Source of the DNA: Neodontobutis hainanensis
Lineage: Eukaryota; Chordata; Actinopteri; Gobiiformes; Odontobutidae
Direction: 5' to 3'
NCBI GenBank assembly: GCA_024349245.1
Contig: JALDNG010000472.1
Location: 1-64,000, forward strand
DNA: 64,000 nucleotides
Below the pieces are notes generated by a model. That model saw only the letters and a list, made by a program, of their open reading frames with translations, searched no databases and was not told where the DNA came from. Below, piece by piece: positions 23,037-34,239 of the stretch; positions within the stretch are counted from its first letter, which is position 1, and every line of letters starts with the position of its first letter. The position numbers and the translations under genes are program-made.

Positions 23037-23303
23037 GAGTTTTCTTAATTCCTGGAAATTGTCAAATGAGTAACCAGTTGAAAACAGATGCAAAACATAA
23101 AAACACACTTAAGCTGTCAATGCCATTATGGTGCACATTTTCTGTCCTGCACATCCTCCTTTGCGACGGAATACCTTCATCAGTCCATCAGTGTATTTGT
23201 CCAGTTGAATTTTGATATCAGCGGAACAGTTGTTATACGCATGAACTCCAGGTTGACCTGAAAAATGATGAAAAAGGACACAACACAATATATTTTACCT
23301 TGG

Positions 23304-23606
23304 GGCGGATTTGGCTCAGTGGTAGAGCGGTTGTCCTTCAACCGGAAGGTAGGCGGTTCGATTCCCGCTCGCCCTGCAATTCATACTGTCGTTGTGTCCT
23401 TGGGCAAGACACTTAACCCACCTTGCCTTGTATGAATGTGTAAGAATGTTCAGTGAATTTATGTGGTGATGGTCGGAGAGGCCGTAGGCGCAAAATGGCT
23501 GCCACGTCTCTGGAGTCTGCCCCATGGCATCTGTAAGCGCTTTGAGTCCCTTGGTCCTCGGGAGAAAAGCGCAATATAAATACAATCCATTATTATAATA
23601 TTATTA
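23304..23606 (+). mobile_element. tRNA-headed SINE with LINE-type tail (tail B)
   Basis: The head resembles a tRNA gene. The A box tggctcagtgg is at 23314-23324 and the B box ggttcgattcc at 23355-23365, both pol III promoter elements. A body with gtccttgggcaagacactta follows. The 3' tail reads gtaagcgctttgag to gcgcaatataaatacaatcc with an attatta end, as in CR1/L2-type LINEs. It lies in an intron of the SAMD3-like gene. It is a SINE, not a functional tRNA gene. Confidence 0.85.
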
Positions 23607-24837
23607 AACAAGTTGTGTTAGTGTATAAATCTGCACTTCTTTTTCAAACAACACTTAACTACTTACTTCTTCAATTTCAAACAATGCTGGCCATCTGTTT
23701 CGGACCTCTGTAATAATTGGCTCCTGAAGAATTTCTTGTCGTCGGTATGAGAAGCTGCATCTTTTCCTTGATATCGGTTTCGTTATTCTTTTTTTTTACC
23801 TCGGTCAAAAGAGCAACCCTTTCAACCTCGAGGCTGTCATTGGTTTCACCTCTTGGATGGTTTGGACAGAAATTTAACCTCTGCCCTCCGTGGCTTTTTT
23901 ATATGTTTGCAGCTGGTTTTCCCTGGCCTTTCTGTTTGTTTTTAAGTGAGTTGATTGTGACTTCTGGGTGTCCAGCTTGGCCAAGCTTGGTGCGGAAGTT
24001 CATCATCTTTATCTTAATATAGTGCTTCCATCCACAACATCCAGTCCGAGTTCCTTTTTCACACAAACATGGATGGGTTTGTATCAAGGCTTCAGCAACT
24101 TTTTCAAAGTGATTGTCCTTTGGATATGCTGTATACTTGATTATTTCTTCTGCAATGCGTAAAATCAGATCTGAGTTTGGGTGTAAGAGATAGGAGGGTT
24201 CCACTTGCATTGAATTCATCATTTCCCTTCTGGAGCTGCATCTCGGCACAATATGAAAATCTTGGCACTACAAAATCTTTAGGCCAAGTGCAAGTCCGGG
24301 AGTCAGGAGATGACAATATGAAAGTATCATTGCGGCAACAGGAGTCAGCAGATGATGAATCACTTGATTCTTGTGACGAAGAGCTGCAAGATACATTGGA
24401 GGGACTAACTGGGATTGTGGAGCAGTTATCTTTAATGGATGGAGCTCAGGATATTGCGCAGGTGGTAGCCTCACAAGGCAAGTATATCACTTTCAAAGTA
24501 CTGCGATCTTGAATATCAGGAATTGATAAGGTTCATGAATTTGTTTCCAAAGTCTACGTCTTTGTATGGAAGCCTAAACTGCTTTGTTACTCCAAAAAAG
24601 CTCTTAATTTCAAAAGCCAATTCATCCACAGAAGACGGTATTCCGGATTTAATGGTTAGTTTTCTTGCATCATCTTCACTTCCAAAAAGGACTTTGAAGC
24701 TAACTGGTCCTGCCATCCTGATTTTTTTAATCTAGAATGCAGACCCAAAAAAACATAGGAATTGTCTTAATAAATAAAACATTGATGTTAAAGTTACTAC
24801 ATTCTTTAAAAAAAAAAAAAAAAAGGTACTGAAAGTC

Positions 24838-27336
24838 TAATAAATAACACCTTTGATGACGATGTGTCTCTTCAGGGTTACCATACGTTTGGAACAAACT
24901 GTATAGGACACAAGTGGATAGCAGTCTGTCAGTTCTTCAAGCTAAACCAGGGCAACCTCTTTACCTGGTGAAGAAGTCAACTCAAATGATCTGAAGTGGT
25001 CTCTATACCATGCACACAATAAACGCACAATGAAACTCAGCTCATCTCTAATGCACATTTGTAGAATCTCTGTAAATTCTGGCATTCCAGCAGATGAACC
25101 ACATGAACTTGACTGATATTTGGATACTTCTGCCTGAGAGCCAACACAACTTCCTTATTCAGAACATCAACCTGGACTGTAGAGACATTTGAAACTACCT
25201 CAATTTGATGTATTGAGCGTGGATGAATTTATGTGGTAACTGATGAATTGCTGGTGTTTGGCTGCCAGTGTGAGTGCAATATTCCTGAAATTATTTGTAT
25301 GTCGAGCTACTTAAAAAAGCTATGTTTAGCTTCATATTGCATCGTCCATAAATCTAGAAGAGGCTCAAAACACTTAATCAGATAGTGCTGTTTAGGTAAA
25401 AGCCTACGTCCGGCTTAAGCTCGAGAAGTCTGTCTGTGTTCAGACACTTTGACATCAAGATAAGCAACTGTCTCATCAGTGTGAACTGGTGCCACAGCTA
25501 ATTCTACAATTTCCTTCAGGTCTAATATCACTTGCCAAGCAAGTTCATCCTCTGGAATCAAGTCTCCTACTAGAAATGGAAGCAATCGAATTAGATTCCA
25601 ATTCTCATGGGCGTTGCCACCTATTGTCTTCTTAAATGAATAGCTGTTTGGTATAACTTGAGATCGATTTTTTTTGTCACTCCACTTATATGGAAATTTG
25701 ATGATTTGTGTGTTAAGACATTCAAGACCGAAATACCCTCAAATAAGTAATGCACTATATCTGGGGGATAGCCTGTGTTAACGTGAAAATGTTGAGGGTT
25801 TTCTTTTAAAACACACGCTCTCTTCACACCAAAGCAATTTGTGTCAGTTTCCTGTGCTTCATGTATTTCTTTTGGTCGAAACAAAAGAGCACCTGAATAA
25901 ACATCCCTTGTTTGAATATCTACTTTCTGAGCAGTACAAAATCAACAAATATACTGGCCAGAGAAGCGCTCTACAAAACCAGCCAATCCGTGAGCTCCCA
26001 AATTGTCTGCTACAACACTATGAACTGTTCCTTTGACAAACTTCCCATGTTTTGAGCTGAAAACACCATGCTCTTCTAAAGTACAAAAGGTATTGTAAAA
26101 GTGGCTCATAGCCATATAACTTTACATTGTTACTTTTGCACAAAACCGTTAAATAAATGTAAGAAAGTGCTGAATGAGAGCCTGGTGGCAAGTTATTCAG
26201 AATCCAGTACACACTACACAATTTGTGTTTTTACGATGTACCCAGGGGATTACATAACTCAAAATCATCGATGTACAAAGTTAAACAAACTCGCAACTCA
26301 TCACCTGACAGGAAAGTGTTGTCCTTAAAATACAAACTGTCTCTTATAGAGCGATACTGCTGATTAACAAACTGGTCGGTACTTTCCTGTGTTCTGTGGC
26401 TACTGATTATACCGTTTAACACTGCAGTACAATCAAGTAGCTGCTGTAAAGACTGCAGTAATGGGATATACTGAAATGTCCTGCTCTTTTTTGGTCCAGA
26501 ATAAACTCCACTGGCTCATTAATATTTAGCAAATCCTTAAAGTACTCTTTTTCTCCTATAAGTTGTAGAAAGGGGACAATCTTTCCCTATTGATTTTACT
26601 AAAGGTGTAATGTGGGACTGAGGACTCAAATGCGCACAAGACAGTGAAGGTAAGTGATTCTTTATTAAAGTATAGATAGTGACAGGAAGCTGGATAGGGG
26701 ATCTGAGACTGTAGTCCGTGCTGAGAAGCTGACGCTGATGGCTGAAGTGAAGTCGTGAACTGGACCAAGCCGAGGAACTGGACTGATAGCTGAGCTGGAG
26801 TCCAAACCTGAGACCTGGCGCGAGGGCTGGCGCGAGGAGCTGGAAACATTCACACAAAGTATGTTGCACGATCTGGCAGGGAAGAGGTGGACAGGAGCGG
26901 TTTAAATACCTCACTGATGGTAATAGACGGCAGGTGCTTGGGACAGGTGTCAGTGATGAGATGAAGGAGAGAGAAGGAAAGTGGAGCGGATCCCTGAGGG
27001 AGACGGAGTGGATCTGACAAAAGGGTTAGATTTACACAGTACATCAGCTAGTTCCTTAAAAATTAAGCTATCAACTTCAAGGTTTTTGTTTTTGAAAAAA
27101 TCTGAAACACTGCTACAAGTTACAGGCACAGACACAGTACTTAAGAGGAAATGTAGTACATCATGAGCTGTAGATGGCACATGAAAAATGTTACAACTTG
27201 TGAATGTACATAGGCAATCTGCATATAGACAGGGATAACGGCAATTGCGACCATAGTGGAAATGTTTCAGCCTAAAATGTTTTAGCAATTCATACCGTGT
27301 AGATAATGAAATGTCACACACTTTGCATGGCCACAT
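24838..27336 (-). pseudogene. Zinc-finger/transposase-like gene, copy 2, almost complete
   Basis: From 27336 the minus strand reads MWPCKVCDISLSTRYELLKH then FRLKH, a C2H2 finger (C-x2-C-x12-H-x4-H), followed by a second cysteine-rich segment. After a 414-bp solo LTR come LTLYIDDFELCNPLGTS, YWILNNLPPGSHSALSYIYL, LEEHGVFSSKHGKF and GAHGLAGFVERF. The reading continues through ICxFC, FGVKRACVLKENPQHFHVNT and IVHYLFEGI. A frameshift leads to GGNAHENWNLIRLLPFLVGD and DLKEIVELA, and decayed sequence runs to a stop at 24838. The CRFC arginine codon is TGA, a CpG-type change. Probably derived from a DNA transposase; I do not assign a superfamily. Its stop lies 121 bp upstream of the ATG of the SAMD3-like gene on the same strand. 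Confidence 0.65.
26606..27019 (-). mobile_element. Solo LTR, 414 bp, with 5-bp target duplication
   Basis: Starts TG and ends CA on either strand. On the minus strand it ends ctcagtcccacattaca and has the polyadenylation signal aataaa in actttaataaagaatcact. A 5-bp duplication, aaagg, flanks it at 26601-26605 and 27020-27024. It interrupts the zinc-finger gene and remains after recombination between the LTRs of an LTR retrotransposon. No internal genes. Confidence 0.8.
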
Positions 27337-27769
27337 TCAGATATCTGTAAACAAAGACAAAAGAAAAAAAATCAGTTACGTCAAAATATTAAAGAATCAA
27401 CATAAATAATTAAATTTATAGTTGATTTTACTGTAAGTCAAAATACAGCTACTACTACTAATAATAATTTATTAATAACTTTTTTATAACAATGAAAATA
27501 CAAGGTCATATTTATAAGAAACTATGGTTGATTGCAAGATGATATTAGGCTGTTCATGTCTGTAAAATATGTTTTTAACTATTTTTTTATGTTGAATTAT
27601 ATAACATTCAAACTGAGATTAATTGTTCATAATCAGATGTTCTGATTCTTCTATGTATTAAAAAACAATCTTTGTAGTATACATGCAAGGTCTAGGAGGT
27701 TGTCCCACCATTTAGATATAAGAAAAGATGCTTGATATATCTGAATAGGAAAAAAAAAGGTTTTAGTTA
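27337..27769. other. No gene recognised
   Basis: AT-rich sequence between the zinc-finger gene and the Rex3 copy. A tttgtttacag acceptor-like sequence precedes the zinc-finger ATG, so this may be an upstream intron. Confidence 0.35.
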
Positions 27770-27782
27770 GAAACAAAAGCAT

Positions 27783-29842
27783 CCATCCATCCATCTTCTA
27801 CCGCGTATCAGAGCCGGGTCACGGGGGCAGCAGTCTAAGCAGAGATGCCCAGACTTCCCGCTCCCCAGACACTTCCTCCAGCTCTTCCGGGGGGATACCG
27901 AGGTGTTCCCAGGCCAGCCGAGAGACATAGTCCTAGGTCTTCCCCGGGGTCTCCTCCCGATGGGACATGCTCGGAACACCTCCCTAGGAAGGCGTCTAGG
28001 AGGCATCCAAAACAGATGCCCGAGCCATCTCAGCTGGCTCCTCTCAATGTGGAGGAGCAGCGGCTCTACTTTGAGCTCCTCCTGAGTGACCGAACTTCTC
28101 ACCTTATCTTTAAAGGAGTGCCCCGCCACTCAGCGGAGAAAGCTCATTTCGGCCGCTTGTATCCGGAATCTTGTTCTTTCGGTCATGACCCAAAGCTCAT
28201 GACCATAGGTGAGAGTAGGAACGTAGATTGACCGGTAAATCGAGAGCTTTGCCTTACAGCTCAGCTCCTTCTTCACCACGACAGACCGGTACATAGACCG
28301 CATTACTGCAGAAGCTGCACCGATCTGTCTGTCAATCTCACGCTCCCTCATTCCCTCACTCGTGAACAAGACCCCAAGATACTTACACTCCTCCACTTAA
28401 GGCAGGATCTCTCCACCAACCTGGAGGGGACAAGCCACCCTTTTCTGACTGAGAAACATGGTCTCAGACTTGGAGGTGCTGATCTTCATCCCAGCCGCTT
28501 CACACTCGGCTGCAAACCGTCCCAGTGAACACTGAAGGTCCTGGCTTGATGGAGCCAACAACATCATCTGCAAAAAGCAGAGACGAGATCCTGTGGTCCC
28601 CAAACCAGACTCCCTCCGGCCCCTGGCTGTGCCTAGAAATCCTGTCCATAAAGATTATGAACAGGACCGTTGACAAAGGGCAGCCCTGCCGGAGTCCAAC
28701 ATGCACTGGGAACAGGTCTGACTTACTGCCGGCAATGCGAACCAAGCTCCTGCTCCGGTCGTACAGGGACCAGACAGTCCTTAGCAAAGGGCCCCGAACC
28801 CCATACTCCCAGAACCCCCCCACAGGGCGCCACGAGGGACACAGTCGAATGCCTTTTCCAGATCCACAAAACACATGTGAACTGGTTGGGCAAACTCCCA
28901 TAAACCCTCCAGCACCCTGGAGAGGGTATCGAGCTGGTCCAGTGTTCCACGACTGGGACGAAAACCCCATTGTTCCTCCTGAATCCGAGGTTCAACTATC
29001 GGCGGCATTCTCCTCTCCAGTAGACTTTCCCGGGGAGGCTGAGGAGTGTGATCCCTCTGTAGTTGGAACACACCCTCCGGTCCCCCTTCTTGAAAAGAGG
29101 GACAACCACCCCGGTCGTGTCAACCAAGACAGCCAGAGACTTGAGGTACTCAGGGCGTATCTCATCCACCCCTGGTGCCTTGCCACCTTGAGCATCCCAA
29201 CTACCTCAGTGACTTCGGCCCGGGTGATGGACGAGTCCACCTCTGAGCCTTCTGCCTCTGCTTCCTCGGTGGAAGACGTGTCGGTGGGGTTGAGGAGATC
29301 CTCAAAGTATTCCTTCCACCGTCCAACAATGTCCCCAGTTGATGTCAGCAGATTCCCACCTCCACTGTAAACAGTGTTGGCAGGGCATTGCTTTCCCCTC
29401 CTGAGGCGCCGGACGGTTTGCCATAATTTCTTCGAGGCCGACTGTTAGTCCTTTTCTATGGCCTCACCGAACTCCTCCTAGACCCGAGTTTTAGCCTCCA
29501 CGACCACCCGGGCTCAGACTCAATGTCTCCAACCTCACTCGGCATCTGGTTGAAGCTCTGCCGGAGGTGGGAGTTAAAGATCTTTCTGACAGGGGGCTCT
29601 GCCAAACGTTCCCAACAGACCCTCACAGTACGTTTGGGCCTGCCGAGTCTGTCCAGCTTTCTCCCCCGCCATCGGATCCAACTCACCACCAGGTGGTGAT
29701 CAGTTGACAGCTCCGCCCCCTCTTCACCCGAGTGTCCAAGACATACGGCCGGAGGTCAGATGAAACAACTACAAAGTCGATCATCGGTCTCCGGCCTAGG
29801 GTGTCCTGGTGCCACGTGCACTGATGGACACCCTTATGTTAT
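27783..29842 (-). mobile_element. Rex3 LINE, copy 2, with 13-bp target duplication
   Basis: 5'-truncated Rex3 on the minus strand. A 13-bp direct repeat gaaacaaaagcat lies at 27770-27782 and 29843-29855, so both borders are exact. The 3' end is a ggat tandem tail, as expected for this family. The 5' truncation falls within the endonuclease. Confidence 0.9.
27785..29800 (-). pseudogene. Rex3 reverse transcriptase, broken
   Basis: In order on the minus strand: the end of the endonuclease (VVSWIRWRGRKLDRLGRPKR), RTKTPPIVEPRIQEEQWGF-type pre-RT sequence, FVDLEKAFDCVPRGALW, GPLLRTVWSLYDRSRSLVRI, HVGLRQGCPLSTVLFIIF, ISSLLFADDVV (catalytic ADD present), EECKYLGVLFTSEG, LTYGHELWVMTERT and RSQLRWLGHLFWMPPRRLPR. 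These match the RTE-clade protein, which copies the element RNA at the nicked target. The readings are scattered over three frames, a segment near 29125 is missing, and the 5' end is gone, so it is non-functional. Confidence 0.85.
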
Positions 29843-30076
29843 GAAACAAAAGCATACTTTTGATTATGAAATTACAAAGCCAGCATTATATTTTTAGAGA
29901 ATTATTAGAATAGTACTCTCATTTACTAATTGCAGTAGTTTATAATTGTCTTTATATGCCATTAAACGCTAAACCACAGAACAAGAGCAGACCAACAGCA
30001 AAAGACACAGTCGGTGGTTCACATAAAACACCCGGCCAACTGGCAACTGTTGGAAGTTATCCATGTACGATATAAA

Positions 30077-32313
30077 CAGGGGTCCACATAACTTTTTCAG
30101 TGAGTTACTCAGGTGAGTACCAGAAGATGATGTTTGGTACTCACATATGTAGCGTTGTCTTAATTAGTGCAGTCTTCCTCACTGTCCTCCTCCGTGTCGC
30201 CACCACTGTCCACTTCGCCATCTCCCCCACTGTCCTCTGCTTCAGCTTCCTGCATGGATGATGAAGATACTGCAGTTGCACCTCCCTGTCCTTGGTTGAG
30301 CCTCCGATTAACTGACTCCATCCACAGGTCAACAGCTGGCTTTGGGTCAAAAGTCTCTGTGGTCTGCTTTGACAGGTGAATATGCATCAGGGCTGAGAGA
30401 CGAGCATGTGACAGACGAGATCGGTACTTGTTTTTTATTATGTTGAGATGTGAAAATCCCCTCTCACAAGCTGCACTGCTTAAAGGTAGTGTAAGAGACA
30501 GCTTCAACACCTTGATGATGTTGGAGTAAGCATCTGGGTTACTTGTATTTACAATTTTGACCAAGTCATGCACAGAAGAGGTTCCCAGGCGTTTTCCTGC
30601 CTGCTTTAAGCGCATCCATTCTGTCACAGTGGTGTCTTTGTCAAGTTGCAAGGTGGCCTCATATTTCTTCAGAATGCTGCAAACTGTTGTGTTTCCAAAA
30701 CTGTGAAGGTCTTGCATTTCCTGAGGCCATGTTGAAGGATCAAATACTAAGAAATGATCACATGACTTGAGTGAGTCATATCTGATTTCAAACTCTTCAA
30801 TTAACCCCCTGAGTAAGTTTATCTTGTCTCTGTCAGCATCAGCATTCAAAACAGTGTGTGCCCTGTGGCCTTCACCATCAAGCAGAAGTGTGAACTGTCC
30901 AATGGCCACTATTATTTCATCCTTACATTCTCCAATGGTCAGCTTTTCTGAAACTTAATGGATGTGGTCTTCAAAATGTTGCCAATGTCAAGCATGTTTG
31001 ACAGAAAGCACTGAAATCGCTCTGTGCAGATATGGTGCAAGTCACTGTTATCACTCGTAGCCAGTTGCGTTCTAATGGCTGGCAATTGTCTTGATATTTT
31101 TAACAGCGTTTCATGCCTCCATGCAGACCATCTGATATTATGAAATTTACCCAGTTTCACAAAGGAGATTCCGTTTTCTTCACAAAGCTTCTTCAGTGCA
31201 GCAGTTTTTTTTGCTCCACCTTTTTGTAAATAAAACTGCAGCAGCTTGACCACAGAGCGATTAAATGGCTCACAGTAAGGAATGTTGCGATCAGCTGATT
31301 TTGCGCAATTCTCCAGTGTGTGTGTGGTGCACAAAATCTGCACAAGGGAGTCTCCAACTGCAACGAGTTGCCGGAGTTTTGGAACAACGCCGTTGTACAT
31401 AACAACGTTGACAGCAGCCCTGTCTGTGCACACAGCGACCAACTTTGTTGTCCAGTCATTCAAGCCTTTGTCCTGGAAAAGTCTCACAAGTCCGTCTGTT
31501 ATGGCCTGAGCGGTTCGGTCAGCCCCCAATTAAATCAGTCCAATAAAGTCCGAACTAAACTCTCCGTTGCTGGACACAGACACAATGTAAACGATTTCCT
31601 GCTCGGTTTATGTTATCTCCTCAGATCCATCAAAAAGCAGCCCCCAAAACTCAGAAGACTGTAACTTGCCTCGCAACTCCCCGGTGATGGCGCGAGCGAT
31701 ACTCTGCATGATATGTGTACCCCCTTCACGTGAATGATATGCACCTCCGACATTTACTCCTAGCCGCTTCAGTAAAGGAATATCCTCAGAATATGAAGAC
31801 ATGGGACGTGCGTGTTTAGCTTTATGGAAGGCGAGGAGAAAAATATTAAAGAGAGCTTGTTCTTCATTCAGCTTGTCTCGCCATCTTCTCGGCTAGCTTG
31901 TTTATTCGCAATGGCTTGCGCGACATTCGTGTGCTCCTTGCTCTTTTCATGTTTGTCAAATAAAGGATGGTTGAAATTCTTTGAGCCCTTATAAAACACA
32001 CCTGTTTTGTCTGCTAAATGTGGATTTGAGCGGCAAATTTTGCACCACATTTCAGTGCGCTCAGCATTAACTTCGAGCCACTGCACATCTTGAAGCCACT
32101 TTTCCGAGAAAAGTCTTTTCTTCGGCTCCGGCTCCAGTTCGCGTTTCTTTGAAGGTGGTGAAACGCCAAAAACGCTGCTTAATGTCTGTTGCTTTTTGGA
32201 CATCTCTGACTGTATGGTTAAGTACGCAAAGACACGTAGTAACACAAGTGGGCCTACGCATTTGCGATTTTTGTTGCGCATGCGTACCTGCGTACCAGTT
32301 ATGTGCACCTGTG
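30077..32313 (-). mobile_element. Structurally complete hAT element, 2237 bp
   Basis: Terminal inverted repeats are caggggtccacataac at 30077-30092 and the inverse of cacaggtgcacataac at 32298-32313 (13 of 16 match). The 8-bp duplication gatataaa is perfect at 30069-30076 and 32314-32321. It contains one transposase gene on the minus strand. The perfect duplication suggests fairly recent insertion. Confidence 0.9.
30160..32203 (-). pseudogene. hAT transposase (ZNF862-like), inactivated by few mutations
   Basis: Likely start MSKKQQTLSSVFG at 32203. A TTF-type zinc finger follows (MWCKICRSNPHLADKTG to HEKSKEHTN). Then come SSEFWGLLFDGSEEIT with the first catalytic Asp, KLVAVCTDRAAVNVV with the second, and the LCTTHTLENCA helix. 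The C-terminal dimerisation block reads LPLSSAACERGFSHLNIIKN, including the catalytic Glu. The tail is acidic and Ser/Gly-rich (AEDSGGDGEVDSGGDTEEDS). Inactivating changes are a frameshift near 31868, TAA codons near 31611 and 31530 that both lie in an otherwise open frame, and a frameshift near 30941. The enzyme would cut and paste its own element. Its terminal repeats differ from those of the hAT MITEs here, so it is not their obvious partner. Confidence 0.85.
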
Positions 32314-32457
32314 GATATAAATACATTTAAAATTGCAGTTGGTTTAGTAATCGTCTAGTGATACATCGCTATTTTAATCTTTAAACAGTTAACACCTAAA
32401 ATCGTTTTTTCCTCTCGAATTTAACTTAAGCTATGCACATGGCCAAACTTCAAGTTA

Positions 32458-32968
32458 TGTTATTTAGGTCAGAAAATACTCAGGAACGGAGTACAAGGCA
32501 GACAGATCCTCCACTTGGGTCTGCCTCCAGCTCCCGCGCCCCTGCAGGCTCGCGGAGGGAAACAGGTGTTCAGGAGCCCCAACCGAGGCAGACCAGCTGT
32601 GCCAAGTTAACAATCAGCAAGAGTATAAGAAGCACCACAATCTGTTCTTCGACGCCAGATTGTAACACTAACTACCGTCGGTAGCATACTTCTAGCTCTC
32701 GAACTATTAGTGATTATTCCTGTATACTTACCTGTCTTCTTGGTCATCGCAGATTCGTCCAGTCCAGTTGTCTGCACTGCTCCGATCCTGTCTTTGTCTA
32801 CTCCTGGTTCGTGTACTCCTGCCTGTGTCCGTCCTGTATCTGCCTATCCCTGGGATTACTCGCCGCATCCAAGAGACTTCACCAGCTCACCTTATTGTAT
32901 TAAATAAAACTGTTTAAATTGTAAAGGAAGGTGTCCGCATTTGGGTTCTTTGTTGGAACGTAACACCC
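32458..32968 (+). mobile_element. LTR-like repeat, possibly a solo LTR
   Basis: The right part has a polyadenylation signal (ttaaataaaactg), then ggaaggtgtccgcatttggg, ending gttggaacgtaacaccc. The left begins tgttatttagg. The 5-bp sequence agtta occurs on both sides (32453-32457 and 32969-32973). That fits a target duplication, but it leaves ccc after the expected terminal CA. No coding sequence. Confidence 0.4.
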
Positions 32969-32984
32969 AGTTACTTATATTAAT

Positions 32985-33742
32985 TAGAGTTGAGCCGGAT
33001 ACCCGTCTGAAACGAGTATCCGGTACGGATAATGCACTTTTGCCGAGTATGAGTATTATACGAGTAAAACGAGTCAATATCTGTGATCGTGTAACCCATG
33101 TCACATGAAAAATAGTTCCTTCTCATTCTCGGATGCTTTCCGCTGGACAAAATAAGTTCCGGCGCAGGGATATTCCCAGCTAAGCGGTTTGTCTGCTAAG
33201 CGGACAAACACTTCATAAAGTAATGTGAATTCTTATTCTTGACATTTGACTCAGCGGTGAGTTTTATTTTACTTCTACCTTAGTACCTTTTTGGGTAATA
33301 GTAGCAAATTGGTTTGTTTTATTGAGGTTAATTGGCGGCGTAGTGAACCTCGAGTGGAGCCTCATTGAAGAAATGAGCGTTTCTGGTTATTTTAGTTTAT
33401 TTAACCACTTTAAAAGTAACAGATTCATTTGATGTGAACTCTATAATGATTGTTAAGTTACTTTTAATTCGGCTACATGTCTTGAGACATGTATTTTTCT
33501 TTACGGTGTTTCAATAATTTGTTTGTAGCTTTTGCTAATCATTTTTGAAATTGAGTGTTGCTGAACTGAACTGGGTTATATTGATAGCTAAATGGTTAAT
33601 TAAATATAACTAACTGACTTGAGATAGTAACTTGTTACCAGTAACTGTTGCTTTGAATGCTGAGTGCTGACACTTTCTTGCTGTATTTCATAAAAAATAA
33701 AGGAATTGGTGGTATAAAACAATATTATTACAAATTAATTAG

Positions 33743-33782
<40 letters not shown>

Positions 33783-34239
33783 AATAATAAAAAGAAAAAT
33801 TCACAGTGATAATAAAAAAATTAAAAGTTAAAAAAAGAAAGTTATGTTTAGATAAAAAACTCTTGTTCATTACATTTTTCTTCATAATTGCAAACGCATG
33901 TGTTGTATTCATTTTTGCAAAATTTGTTCATACATAGTTCGAACTGTATATAGTTTGTTTGTTATTGTGATCAAAACCATTGATCTGAAGCTCAATGCTG
34001 ATGGTGTCATGTAAATAGTTTTCTAATCAGTAATAAATATAACGATTTCTGATCAACTCATATTAAGTGCATGATTAAAAATAACATACCAGTTAAAGCC
34101 CTGCCCATTTCAAATCAACCCGACCTCTTCCGGCATAAACCCCGCCCACTTCCAGGTTAGGTCACGCCCAATCCGAGTACAGATACAGATAATTCATATG
34201 GTTAACAGATACAGATAATGCTGTACTCGCTCATCCCTA
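32985..34239 (+). mobile_element. hAT-type non-autonomous element, copy 2, 1255 bp
   Basis: Same termini as the element at 18332-18908 (tagagttgagc and inverse tagggatgagc), the same sub-terminal cgagtatccggtacggata and gagtacagatacagata, and an internal (CA)n tract at about 33746-33781. The 8-bp duplication is atattaat (32977-32984) and atatttat (34240-34247), one mismatch. It starts 11 bp after the end of the LTR-like repeat. The interior 33120-34080 has no coding reading. Confidence 0.8.

Larger units (their letters stand above)
21098..24716 (-). pseudogene. SAMD3-like multi-exon gene, decayed
   Basis: The minus strand carries an intron-containing gene of a family annotated in fish as SAMD3-like. 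Exon 1 (24716-23667) starts MAGPVSFKVLFGSEDDARKL, a PB1/ubiquitin-like fold, and runs through TWPKDFVVPRFSYCAEMQL, NASGTLLSLTPKLRSD, ALIQTHPCLCEKGTRTGCCG and RQEILQEPIITEVRNRWPAL to a gtaagt donor. Exon 2 ends at 23257 (acceptor tttttcag) and contains DGLMKVFRRKGGCAGQKM. A later exon, 21921-21790, reads GIFLCLFENEDINTRRDCIL and ends in a perfect gtaagt. The last exon, 21390-21098, reads IYDIRAEGAGPEEEPSDVGA to SPKV-stop. Frameshifts occur near 24525, 24170, 23850 and 23790. A stop lies in the linker near 24454, and codon CAG appears as TAG near 21355. Introns hold a SINE and MITEs. Function of the family is unknown to me. Confidence 0.65.

Noticed and set aside
23304..23375. tRNA gene-like sequence with A and B boxes
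   Set aside because: It is followed by a SINE body and LINE-type tail, and related heads occur at 35.7, 48.4 and 58.1 kb. It is a SINE head, not a tRNA gene.
28525..29370. 281-codon plus-strand open frame
   Set aside because: It is the antisense of the Rex3 reverse transcriptase; the real family reading is on the minus strand.
32458..32968. Firm call of a solo LTR
   Set aside because: The agtta flanks imply an end at caccc, not at the expected terminal CA, so the border is inconsistent. Kept only as LTR-like.
30077..34239. The hAT transposase at 30-32 kb as the partner of the MITEs at 18.3 and 33.0 kb
   Set aside because: Terminal repeats differ (caggggtccacataac versus tagggatgagc), so they belong to different hAT families.
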